DNA of 64,000 nucleotides from Bradyrhizobium nanningense. GTDB lineage: Bacteria > Pseudomonadota > Alphaproteobacteria > Rhizobiales > Xanthobacteraceae. The position numbers were made by a program, and so were the translations under genes. Positions within the stretch are counted from its first letter, which is position 1, and each line of letters opens with the position of its first letter. Below, in pieces: positions 25,396-33,733 of the stretch. Below the pieces are notes generated by a model. It saw only the letters and a list, made by a program, of their open reading frames with translations. It had not been told where the DNA came from and searched no databases. Location: NCBI RefSeq assembly GCF_004114535.1, contig NZ_LBJC01000031.1:203851-267850 (forward strand), in the 5' to 3' direction.

Positions 25396-26391
25396 TCAGT
25401 CGCGCTTCAGCCCGAGCGCCTTGACGATGGGAGCGAGGCGGGCCAGCTCCTCCTCGACCAGGCGCTGAAACTTGTCGGGACCTGAATCGACGTCCGGCTC
25501 CAGACCTTGCGAACGATAGCTTTCCTGCAGCTTTGGATCAGCCATCGCCGTACGGGTCGCAGCCGCGATCCGCTCCACGATCGTATCCGGGGTCGCTCTT
25601 GGAGCGAACAAGCCGAACCAGCCGGCGTATCCGAGGCCGGGCATGCCGGCCTCAATCACCGTCGGAATGTCCGGCGCGCCGCTCAACCGCCGATCGCTCG
25701 TCACGGCAATCAACCGCAACTTGCCCGCATGATGCAATTGCAGGATCTGGCTTGAGACCACGGCAATGACCGAAGAGATCTGGCCACTCACGAGGTCGTT
25801 GGTCGCGGGCCCCATGCCCCGATAAGGGACGTGGACGAAATCCGCGGCAAGGCCCGATTGCTGTCTGAACATCTCCCCGACGAGATGATTGCCGGTGCCG
25901 ATGCCCGGAGTACCGTAGGAAAGCGTGCCCGGATTGGCCTTGGCGAAAGCTATCAGCTCCCGCAGGTCCCTGACCGGCAAGGAAGGATGAACCGCGAATG
26001 CGAGCGTGCTGATGATCAGTCGGTAGATGGCGCGGAAATCGCGAACCCCGTCATAGGCCGACTGCGCCGAGGACAACGGAATCATCACCTGCGTGCTGCC
26101 ATTGCCGAGCAGAAGCGAATAGCCGTCAGGTGCGCTCTGCGCCACCGCGGCGGAGCCGATGGCGCCGCCGGCGCCGCCGATATTCTCGACATAGATCGGT
26201 CCCAGCAGCGAGGCCGTCCTGTCGGCCCAGGGACGGCCGATCTGATCGCCCGCGGCGCCGGCCGTATAGGGAATGACCAGCCTGATGGGCCGGGAGGGGT
26301 ATTCATCCGCGGCCGCGCCAGCGGGCCAGGCGGCCAGCGCCGCGACCCGCGCCGCCGCATCGAGCAATTCTCGCCGTGAGAAGAGGGGCAT
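25396..26391 (-). CDS. Tripartite tricarboxylate transporter (Bug/TctC) substrate-binding protein
   Basis: A 331-aa periplasmic solute-binding protein. The signal region contains SRREL with a hydrophobic stretch, cleaved near AGAAADEYPSRPI. The Bug signature follows: YPSRPIRLVIPYTAGAAGD, VENIGGAGGAIGSAAVA, SYGTPGIGTGNHLVGE, then VPYRGMGPATNDLVSGQ. These proteins bind carboxylates; the ligand here is unknown. No TctA/TctB membrane genes are adjacent, so it is an orphan, as is common in Bradyrhizobium and Bordetella. The start at 26391 has only a weak ribosome site (GAAAG). Confidence 0.88.
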   Translation of the reverse strand: MPLFSRRELLDAAARVAALAAWPAGAAADEYPSRPIRLVIPYTAGAAGDQIGRPWADRTASLLGPIYVENIGGAGGAIGSAAVAQSAPDGYSLLLGNGSTQVMIPLSSAQSAYDGVRDFRAIYRLIISTLAFAVHPSLPVRDLRELIAFAKANPGTLSYGTPGIGTGNHLVGEMFRQQSGLAADFVHVPYRGMGPATNDLVSGQISSVIAVVSSQILQLHHAGKLRLIAVTSDRRLSGAPDIPTVIEAGMPGLGYAGWFGLFAPRATPDTIVERIAAATRTAMADPKLQESYRSQGLEPDVDSGPDKFQRLVEEELARLAPIVKALGLKRD

Positions 26392-26584
26392 CGTCTTTCG
26401 TATTCCGGATCGTGCTGACCATGTTGCACGAATGAGGACTTTAAGAAATTGGTAACGATACAAACGCGGTTGAGCGCAATAATGCAAATCGCACGCCGCC
26501 GATGTTTCGCCCGCAACGACCCTGCTATAGAACGCAGCGACCGGTCGGTCGATCGTCGCGAATGCCTGGTTTCCTTGATTGCGC

Positions 26585-27721
26585 ATGAACAAGCTCAGCA
26601 ACACGTTCGACATCGTCATCGAGCCGGCGTTCGACTTTCTGTCCCCGGAATATGCCGAGCTGTTTGATCGCTCGGTCGCGACCGCGTTCCAGCATCCGAT
26701 CTGGTTGCACAGTCTCTACACCAGGCTCGCCTCGGATGCCGGCGCAACACCGCTGGTCGTCGTCGTCCGCCACCGCGCGACGGGAGCTCTTGCGATGGTG
26801 CTGCCCCTGCTCCGGATCCGGCGCGGTCCGATCCGAACGGTCGAATTCGCCGACCTGCGCGTCTCCGACTATCTGGCACCGGTTTGTAGCTCCGACGTAT
26901 TTTCGCAACTGCTCGATGACGCGGGTGCATGCGCGCAGATTCGGCGCCTCGTTCGCCCTTTCGATCTGCTCCGAATGACCAAGCTGCCCGACAGCCGGCT
27001 TCCGATCGAAAATCTCCTGGCTGCATCCCGCCGCGTATCGATGGACACCAATGCCTACGCCACGGTTCTCGTCGCGCCGTTCGAGCAATGGCGGGCCAGC
27101 GCGCTCGATCGCTCCTATCAGAAGGAGCTCGCAAAGAAATATCGCCAGCTGCTGAAAAAGGGCGCGCTGAGCTTCTCATGCTGCGACGACAGCGCCGCCG
27201 TGCTGGAGGCACTGGAGGTGATGAAGAAGTTTCGTGGTCCGCGGTTTCAGGCCCAAGGCGACGGAGACCTGCTCCAGCGTCCGGAATATTTCGGCTTCTA
27301 TTCCGACGTGGCCCTTCGTGGTCTCGGCACCTTTGTCCGCCTCTACGCCATGAAGATGGACGGCGAAGTGATTGCCGCCGTGCTCGGACTGTGCCATCGG
27401 GACAGCTTCCTCATCATCATGAGCGCCTTCGACATTGCCGGGTACAAGAGCCAGTCCTTGGGCGCGCTGATGTTCGAGCAGGTGGCGCGCGATTGTATCG
27501 AGCGCGGCGATCAGATGCTCGATTTCACCATTGGTGACGAGCCCTACAAGAAATTGTTCGGTGGACAGCCGTCGCCGATGTGGGCGGTCACGCAGGTCGG
27601 CAGCGCCGCGGGCGCCGTCGCCCTGTTCGCGCTGAATCAGGCGCCCTGGCTGAAGCTGGCGGCCAAGCGGCTATCGGACTTGCGGCTCCTGCCCGCCCGC
27701 ACCCCGACGCCCACGCGCTGA
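26585..27721 (+). CDS. CelD/BcsL-type GNAT acetyltransferase
   Basis: A 378-aa cytoplasmic protein of the acetyltransferase group linked to cellulose and other polysaccharides. The N-terminal half has the pattern FQHPIWLHSLYTRL and a beta-rich body. The C-terminal GNAT-like domain (about residues 170-330) includes RSYQKELAKKYRQLLKKG and the late DFTIGDEPYKKLFGG typical of this family. Starts with ATG at 26585, two codons after an in-frame TTG. It precedes a flippase and glycosyltransferase group on the same strand, with one gene on the opposite strand in between, suggesting that it acylates a surface glycan. Confidence 0.83.
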   Translation: MNKLSNTFDIVIEPAFDFLSPEYAELFDRSVATAFQHPIWLHSLYTRLASDAGATPLVVVVRHRATGALAMVLPLLRIRRGPIRTVEFADLRVSDYLAPVCSSDVFSQLLDDAGACAQIRRLVRPFDLLRMTKLPDSRLPIENLLAASRRVSMDTNAYATVLVAPFEQWRASALDRSYQKELAKKYRQLLKKGALSFSCCDDSAAVLEALEVMKKFRGPRFQAQGDGDLLQRPEYFGFYSDVALRGLGTFVRLYAMKMDGEVIAAVLGLCHRDSFLIIMSAFDIAGYKSQSLGALMFEQVARDCIERGDQMLDFTIGDEPYKKLFGGQPSPMWAVTQVGSAAGAVALFALNQAPWLKLAAKRLSDLRLLPARTPTPTR

Positions 27722-27748
27722 CCGACGGCGGGCGAAGCGCTACAGAGC

Positions 27749-28972
27749 TCAGGCACGCAGCGCGCCGCGAACACGTCCAAGCCAGCCCGGATGCATTTGA
27801 TCGACACGGTGTGTCAGGCTGCGCCGCAGGAAGTGCAACCGCCGCCGTACATCCCAGCCAATATCGTTGCGAGACGTCAGGGCCTGACGGAAGCGCGCCA
27901 TCTTCAGGGACTGCTGGTCCGCCGCGATCTTGTCGCGATCGGAATAGAACTGAGAGATCTTCTCCTGGCCCATGCCGGCGGTCGTGAGCCATCGCGGCAC
28001 ATATTCGGTGCAAAGACGATCGACGTCCACCAGCAGGCGCGCGACACCCGTGCCGGCGGCGGGGCAATTGGTCTGGAACGCATCGCCAATGAGCACGATT
28101 CCGGGCTGGAGATGTCCTTCAACCACGGTCAGATCCATCACCCAGTTCTGGACCCGGTCGGTGACGCGGAAATCGCCGAGATAGGGCTGCAATCCCGGCA
28201 GCAAACGCAAGACCGTCGCTTCCGGCTCGCGACGCAGCTCGCGCATGATCGGATCGGTCGGGTCGCGGAACATGAAGAGATTGGCCCGCATGCCGCCGCG
28301 GACAGGAAACAGGCTGAGATAATCGATGCCGTCAGCCGTCCGCTCGCCATAGCAGGTCAGCGCCTCGAAATCGAACGGGCGACTATCTCGGCGGGCAATC
28401 GTGAAGCCGAACGAGACCGAGTGGCGCTCGGCGAGCACGCGGCGCCGGATACCGAGTTTGTAAGCAAGAGCTCCCGCCATACCCGTGGCCAGAACGACGA
28501 GGCGCGCAGTCACGTGCCGTCCGGAGGCCAGCTCGAGATGCTGGACGCCGTCGCTGCAGCTGATCGCGGTGACCTCGTCGACGATCAGGCTGGATGGATC
28601 GGGCATCTGGCTGCGCGCCATGGCCACGAGATCGGCATAGGGAAATCCGTAGGCCTGGCCGACGCTGACATCGACCACCTTGCCTTCCCGGATGTTGAGC
28701 ACCTGATCATATCGACAGGCAACCTTCTCAAGCGCATCGAGGAAGCCCAGCTTGCGCAGCATCGCCAATTGATGGCCGCCGATCTTTTCGACCCTGAATT
28801 CGTCCGGATAGACCGCCCTCTTGTCGATCAGGGCAATACGATGCCCCGCCCGCGCCAGCACGGCCGCCGCGAGCGATCCCGCAAGGCCGCCGCCGACGAT
28901 CGCGATATCCGCGACGGTTCTCGAAGTGCCAGCTGTGGCGATCGGCTCGGTCACAGTTCTGTCCGCCGTCAT
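27749..28972 (-). CDS. FAD-dependent oxidoreductase (UbiH/halogenase-like fold)
   Basis: A 407-aa flavoprotein. The dinucleotide motif IVGGGLAGSLAAAVLARAG near residue 27 is followed by a helical middle. The second FAD motif is GDAFQTNCPAAGTGVARL, the position of the GDAAH motif in PHBH-type monooxygenases. The start at 28972 has GGGAG eight nucleotides upstream; an in-frame GTG seven codons earlier is less likely. Substrate unknown. It lies between acetyltransferase and flippase genes but on the opposite strand; its location suggests a role in modifying a lipid or glycan precursor. Confidence 0.78.
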   Translation of the reverse strand: MTADRTVTEPIATAGTSRTVADIAIVGGGLAGSLAAAVLARAGHRIALIDKRAVYPDEFRVEKIGGHQLAMLRKLGFLDALEKVACRYDQVLNIREGKVVDVSVGQAYGFPYADLVAMARSQMPDPSSLIVDEVTAISCSDGVQHLELASGRHVTARLVVLATGMAGALAYKLGIRRRVLAERHSVSFGFTIARRDSRPFDFEALTCYGERTADGIDYLSLFPVRGGMRANLFMFRDPTDPIMRELRREPEATVLRLLPGLQPYLGDFRVTDRVQNWVMDLTVVEGHLQPGIVLIGDAFQTNCPAAGTGVARLLVDVDRLCTEYVPRWLTTAGMGQEKISQFYSDRDKIAADQQSLKMARFRQALTSRNDIGWDVRRRLHFLRRSLTHRVDQMHPGWLGRVRGALRA

Positions 28973-29437
28973 GATCCAGGCTCCCACGGTCAACTAAAGT
29001 CGCACGTGCAATTCTCTGGCCTGATGTCGCAGCGCCGGACCAAACGCGATCATTTCTCGATATCGAGGTTAACGGAGCGGAGAGCCGGTTGTCCCGACAT
29101 AACCGGCACGCCTCTTGCTGAGGATTCTCGGTAGATTCCGGTTTCTGGCAGCTTGAGGGCCGATACGGGCGAGCCAACCCGCATTCAAACGGCCGATCTC
29201 GCCGTTCTCAGCCGTCGATGCGGTGCTACGCCGTCATTCGGTCCGGGCCGGGCCTTGCTCTATTTGAGACAATGAGGACGACGATGTTCCACAGTGAAGC
29301 AACCGGCATCACCGCGATGTCGCCGCCGCCGGGATCCTGGACGCCGCCGATTAACACTCGCGGTTTTTCGGCATGCTAGGTTGCCGCCCGTACCGGAACA
29401 TGTCTCTTCAGGAGAGAGAGCAGCTCCTTAAGCTTCC
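28973..29437. other. 465-nt divergent intergenic region with an inverted repeat
   Basis: This separates the flavoprotein gene (minus) from the flippase gene (plus). A perfect 7-bp inverted repeat GCCGGTT/AACCGGC occupies 29084-29090 and 29101-29107, and the 12-bp palindrome CTCGATATCGAG is at 29056-29067. Either may be an operator. A 35-codon open frame near 29269-29379 lacks family similarity that I can recognise. No RNA gene seen. Confidence 0.5.
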
Positions 29438-30784
29438 ATGATCGAATCCATCCTCCAGTTGTTGCGGCGCGACGTCACGCGCGGTGTGGTCGGGACCATC
29501 CTCCTCAAGGTTGGTAGCGGCGCGCTTGCGTTTGCGTTGTTCTCGCTGGCGGCACGAACGATGTCGCCCGATGGCTTCGGTATCTTTGCGACCTGGCTTT
29601 CGGTGGCCCAGATCGCCGCCGTCGTGGGACTGGTCGGTCAGGAATCGTTGCTGGTGCGCTTCCTGAACGAGTATCAAGTCGGCAACAGGCCAGACCTGAT
29701 CAAAGGTGTCCTGCTATCGAGCTTCAAGATTACCTCGGTCGCCATGCTGATTGTGATCGCGGGGATCGCCATCGCGGCCAACATGAGGGGCGACTGGTGG
29801 CTGCTCATACTTGCGGTGTCCGTGTACACGGCCGTCAACGCCGGCGTGATGCTTGGCAGCCAGATCGCACGTTCGCTGGTCAGCATTCTCATGGGCGAAG
29901 GAAACCGCGAGCTGTTCTGGCGGGTCATCGTCGTCCTCTTCCTGGTCGCCATGCTGTTCGCTCACCGGCAACTCGATCCCGCCGAGTTGATCGCGGTGAT
30001 GACAATTGCGATGTCGGTCGGCCTGGCTGCGCAGATCATTTCGATTGCGCGCGTGCTGCCTGATTTGCGCGGCACCGCGGCCCGCTCCGAAACGTCGCGC
30101 TGGCGGTCGAGCGCCCTTCACTTCTGGATCGCATCCATCCTTGAAGTCGCAAACCAGTATTTCGACGTCATCCTGGTCTACTGGATGCTGGATCCGGCGA
30201 CGGCCGGTATCTACTTTGCCGCCTCGCGCCTGGCCAACATCTTCGCCATGGTGTCCGCGGCGCTGTATACGTTCGGCGCGCGCCGGCTCCCCTCGCTGTA
30301 TTTCAGCAAGAACCATCGTGAGTTCGAGCGAACCTTGCGGTTGATGGCGGAGGTGACCGCGCTATGCGTGGCCGCCGGGCTCGCCACGATCTGGATCGGC
30401 GGCCCCTATCTCCTCAACCTGTTTGGACCTCATTTCACCGAACAGCATTCGGTCCTCATCGTCCTTGCAATCGGAACGGCGATCCAGGCCGCAGGCGGCC
30501 CTTCCGCTGCGATCCTGCAGCTGACCGGCCATGAACGAATTTATGTTCCCGTCGTTGCCGCCAATGTCGCGCTGCGTCTCGCGGGATTTCTCGTCCTCAT
30601 TCCCTGGCTCGGCGTGCTTGGCGCGGCGATTTCAGCCACAGTATCTCTGGCGCTCGCGACCATAGCCCTGAACGTGCTCTGCCGCCGGCGGTCAGGGGTC
30701 GATCCCTCAATTCTCGTGCTTTTGCGCTTCACCGCCATGAAGCGCGGCAATTATGCAGTTCGCGGCGCCGACTCCGGTGACTAG
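29438..30784 (+). CDS. Polysaccharide flippase (Wzx/MOP superfamily)
   Basis: A 448-aa integral membrane protein with about 12 hydrophobic segments. The N-terminus is typical of O-antigen/teichoic-acid flippases (GVVGTILLKVGSGALAFALF, then AARTMSPDGFGIFATWLSVA). It would move an undecaprenyl-linked oligosaccharide across the inner membrane. The ribosome site is weak: the nearest GGAGAG lies over 20 nt before the ATG. Glycosyltransferase and propeller genes follow on the same strand. Confidence 0.85.
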   Translation: MIESILQLLRRDVTRGVVGTILLKVGSGALAFALFSLAARTMSPDGFGIFATWLSVAQIAAVVGLVGQESLLVRFLNEYQVGNRPDLIKGVLLSSFKITSVAMLIVIAGIAIAANMRGDWWLLILAVSVYTAVNAGVMLGSQIARSLVSILMGEGNRELFWRVIVVLFLVAMLFAHRQLDPAELIAVMTIAMSVGLAAQIISIARVLPDLRGTAARSETSRWRSSALHFWIASILEVANQYFDVILVYWMLDPATAGIYFAASRLANIFAMVSAALYTFGARRLPSLYFSKNHREFERTLRLMAEVTALCVAAGLATIWIGGPYLLNLFGPHFTEQHSVLIVLAIGTAIQAAGGPSAAILQLTGHERIYVPVVAANVALRLAGFLVLIPWLGVLGAAISATVSLALATIALNVLCRRRSGVDPSILVLLRFTAMKRGNYAVRGADSGD

Positions 30785-30897
30785 CCGGCGTTCACGCGTC
30801 GGCGGCGCGCAAGATCGCTTGGTTAACACGCTCGCTGCGCACCATCCGGGGAACCAGCGAAATAGCTGCACGAATGATGTCGACGGTCGACCCCGCA

Positions 30898-30958
30898 TTA
30901 ACTCCGTTTGTGGCTAGTCGGTGTCCACGCGATGCCCGCATGATAGGTACGGAGTTAA
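30898..30958. repeat. 10-bp perfect inverted repeat upstream of the GT4 gene
   Basis: TTAACTCCGT (30898-30907) and ACGGAGTTAA (30949-30958) are exact complements separated by 41 nt. The second arm ends 38 nt before the glycosyltransferase start codon. It could be paired operator half-sites or a long hairpin in the leader. Confidence 0.45.
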
Positions 30959-30996
30959 GAAGGTGAAGATTTCGTTTCTCTAGCGGGTCGGGATCC

Positions 30997-32172
30997 GTGC
31001 TGCATTATCAGCCGAACAAGGAATTGGGCGAGACGACCGCGGCAGCATCCGCGTGGTCAAACGGCAGCGAACGGAAGCCGCATGTGCTTCTCGCGCAAAC
31101 GCAGGCCGAGAACGCCGGTGCGCAGGAGATCTCCAGGCTGCTCGGCGCCGGGCTGACCGCGCGCGGCTATCGCGTCACCAATCTGTTCTTCTTCCGCAAA
31201 TCGGATTCCTTCGACGAGCCCCCCGATACGCTGTACTGCGCGCCGAGCCGGCCGGGCAATCCATTCGCGCTGCTGCGGATGCTGTGGACGCTCGCTCGCC
31301 ATATCAGGACCATCAGGCCCGACGCCGTCCTGACATTCCAGCATTTCGGCAACGTCATCGGCGCCGGCGTGACGCGCCTCGTCAGCCGCGCACCTGTGGT
31401 CGCCAATCAGGTTTCATCCGCGTTGGCGATGAGCTGGCCGGTCCGCACCGCCGACATCGTCATGGGCAGCCTCGGCTTCTTCGACAGCATCACGCTCAAT
31501 TCGCAGGACATGGAACGCGAGTATTCGCGTTACCCCGCGGCCTACCGTTCGCGCATGGTGCATGTGCCGCACGGCTTCGATGACAAGGCCCTCACCCTGT
31601 CGAAGGACGCCGCACGACAGAAGTTCAATCTGCCGCCGGATCGCGTCTTGCTCGGCTGCGCGGCGCGGCTGCATCCGCACAAGCGGCTCGACATGGCGAT
31701 ACGCCTGTTACCGGATCAGCCGTCCTGGCACCTTGCGCTCGCCGGCCAGGGCGCCGACGAGGCCCGGCTGAGGCAACTGGCGGACGAGTTGAAGGTGTCG
31801 GACAGACTGCATTTGCTCGGGGAAATTCCCCCCAGCCGAATGGCGGACTTTCTCGCCTGTCTGGACGTGTTCGTGTTCCCGACACAGGCCGAAACCTTCG
31901 GTCTGGCCGCGGTCGAGGCTGCAAATGCCGGTGTTCCCTCCGTCGTGACCGATCTTCCCGTCCTGCGCGAAGTGCTGTCCTGCGAAGGCAAGCCGACTGC
32001 GCTCTTCGTTGATGCCTCCGATCCTGCGAAGCTCTCGGCAGCCGTCTCCAGGCTGCTGACGGACCAACATCTGAGCGAGGCACTGCGACAAAACGCCAAA
32101 GGCCTGAGGCTGCGCTATTCGGTAGATGCCATGGTGGAGGAATACGTTCGTATTCTCGGCCAGGTCATTTGA
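30997..32172 (+). CDS. Glycosyltransferase family 4
   Basis: A 391-aa GT-B retaining glycosyltransferase. The N-terminal domain has a Gly/Ala-rich start (TQAENAGAQEISRLLGAGL). The C-terminal donor-binding domain has VPHGFDDKAL, LGCAARLHPHKRLDMAI, and the E-x7-E element ETFGLAAVE (about residues 307-315) that contacts the nucleotide-sugar. It starts with GTG at 30997 without a strong ribosome site. It probably adds a sugar to the glycan exported by the flippase encoded upstream. Donor and acceptor unknown. Confidence 0.87.
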   Translation: MLHYQPNKELGETTAAASAWSNGSERKPHVLLAQTQAENAGAQEISRLLGAGLTARGYRVTNLFFFRKSDSFDEPPDTLYCAPSRPGNPFALLRMLWTLARHIRTIRPDAVLTFQHFGNVIGAGVTRLVSRAPVVANQVSSALAMSWPVRTADIVMGSLGFFDSITLNSQDMEREYSRYPAAYRSRMVHVPHGFDDKALTLSKDAARQKFNLPPDRVLLGCAARLHPHKRLDMAIRLLPDQPSWHLALAGQGADEARLRQLADELKVSDRLHLLGEIPPSRMADFLACLDVFVFPTQAETFGLAAVEAANAGVPSVVTDLPVLREVLSCEGKPTALFVDASDPAKLSAAVSRLLTDQHLSEALRQNAKGLRLRYSVDAMVEEYVRILGQVI

Positions 32173-32197
32173 CCTGACACGTTGGAATGGGCTCGAC

Positions 32198-33733
32198 ATG
32201 ATCATCGAGTTTCGCTGTGAACGAGAGTACGCGCGGCGGTGGATGGACCGCGAGACGCTGACGATCGACGGCCGGGATGTTCCGGTTCAGATCGCGTGGG
32301 CGGCCACGGCCGAGCCGCGGCCCGCGGGTCTCGACGCCCTGTTCGAGCTCGAACGCGTGGTGTTGCACAAGGGCAAGCCCAGCGGCGGCAACAGGCTCGA
32401 CATCATTCCGCAGCGGACGCAGGTTCATACCGAAACCCCCGACGTGATCGTCGATTTCACCGGCGGCGCGCGCGATCCGAGCAGCTCCGCCCGGCTGTAT
32501 CTCCGTCCGCTGTTCAACGGCGTTGCAGGCGAAAACGCCGCCCTTGCCGCCATTCTGGCCGGCGACCTGCCGGTGATCGACATCGTCAACGAGGCCGACG
32601 GCTCTATCATGGATCGCGGCCATCCATCCGGCGAAATTGCCGCCGGTCTCAGCGGCGCACTCGAAACCGTCATGGCGCGAACCCTGACCATGGTGGCGGC
32701 GATCCTGTCGGGAAGGCCGCGTATTGTGCCGCAGCTGGCGCGCCCCGCTGAAAACGGCCCGCACCGCGGACCGGTTGGCTACGTCGCGCGCGGCCTGGCC
32801 GTATCGATTGCCAAGGAGATCTATCGTCTCTGCTGCTATGCCCCGCATTGGCATATCGGATGGCGCTTCAATGACGGCGCGGGCGTCTGTCAAACCGGCG
32901 ATCTATCGGGTCCGAGCTGGAACGTCCTGGAAGATCCCGGAAACCACTTCTACGCCGATCCCTTTCCGATCACGTGGCAGGGGCGAACATTCGTCTTCTT
33001 CGAAGACCTCGACCACCGCGTCGGAAAAGGCATCATTTCGGCGATCGAGTTCGGCGACAACGGACCGGTCGGCGAGGCCGTGCCGGTGCTTGAGGAGCCC
33101 TGGCACCTCTCCTATCCGTTTCTGATCGAAGACGGCGGCGCGTTGTGGATGATCCCGGAGAGCTCGACCCACGGCGACGTCGCCCTCTACAAATGCGTCC
33201 GGTTCCCGGACAAATGGGAGCGGCACGCGACGCTACTGTCAGGCCTCGAGCTGGCTGACGTGACGATCACGCGACACAACGGCCTTCATTATCTGTTCGG
33301 CGCCTGGCGCGACGGGACCGCCGGCTACTCGGATTCGCTGGCGATCTATTACGCGGAGCACCTCCTGGGGCCCTGGTTGCCCCATGCCAGCAATCCGGTC
33401 CTGATCGACCGCGCGAGCACGCGGCCGGCGGGGAATTTCATCACGATCAACGACAAATTGTGGCGCCCGGTCCAGAACTGCACCGACGGATACGGCGCGG
33501 CGCTCGCGCTGGCGGAAGTGGTCGAACTGTCGCCGACGGCCTTCAGGCAGATCGTGCGCCATTCGTTGAAGCCCGGACCGGTATGGCCCGGCAGGAAGCT
33601 CCACACCCTGAACCGCTGCGGCCGGCTCGAGCTGATCGACGGCTCGCACGTCCAACTCAAGACCCGCGCCTTCACGACCAGATTTCCATCGGCCACCTCG
33701 TCTCCGCGAACCAGCCCATACACCGCCGGCTAG
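32198..33733 (+). CDS. Two-domain formyltransferase-like / propeller glycan protein
   Basis: 511 aa from ATG at 32198. Residues about 1-200 resemble a divergent formyltransferase-like domain without a clear catalytic N-H-D set. Residues about 225-490 form a five-bladed propeller of the kind in glucosamine inositolphosphorylceramide transferase 1 and GH43-like proteins: FYADPFPITWQGRTFVFFED, LSYPFLIEDGGALWMIPES, FGAWRDGTAGYSD. It lies 25 nt after the GT4 gene, so both act on the same glycan, perhaps by transferring or modifying a sugar. Activity unproven. The stop codon shares the bases CTAG with the convergent decarboxylase gene. Confidence 0.75.
   Translation: MIIEFRCEREYARRWMDRETLTIDGRDVPVQIAWAATAEPRPAGLDALFELERVVLHKGKPSGGNRLDIIPQRTQVHTETPDVIVDFTGGARDPSSSARLYLRPLFNGVAGENAALAAILAGDLPVIDIVNEADGSIMDRGHPSGEIAAGLSGALETVMARTLTMVAAILSGRPRIVPQLARPAENGPHRGPVGYVARGLAVSIAKEIYRLCCYAPHWHIGWRFNDGAGVCQTGDLSGPSWNVLEDPGNHFYADPFPITWQGRTFVFFEDLDHRVGKGIISAIEFGDNGPVGEAVPVLEEPWHLSYPFLIEDGGALWMIPESSTHGDVALYKCVRFPDKWERHATLLSGLELADVTITRHNGLHYLFGAWRDGTAGYSDSLAIYYAEHLLGPWLPHASNPVLIDRASTRPAGNFITINDKLWRPVQNCTDGYGAALALAEVVELSPTAFRQIVRHSLKPGPVWPGRKLHTLNRCGRLELIDGSHVQLKTRAFTTRFPSATSSPRTSPYTAG

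Noticed and set aside
29269..29379. 35-codon frame upstream of the flippase gene
   Set aside because: A weak ribosome site exists but no hydrophobic segment or recognisable family; not enough to call a gene.
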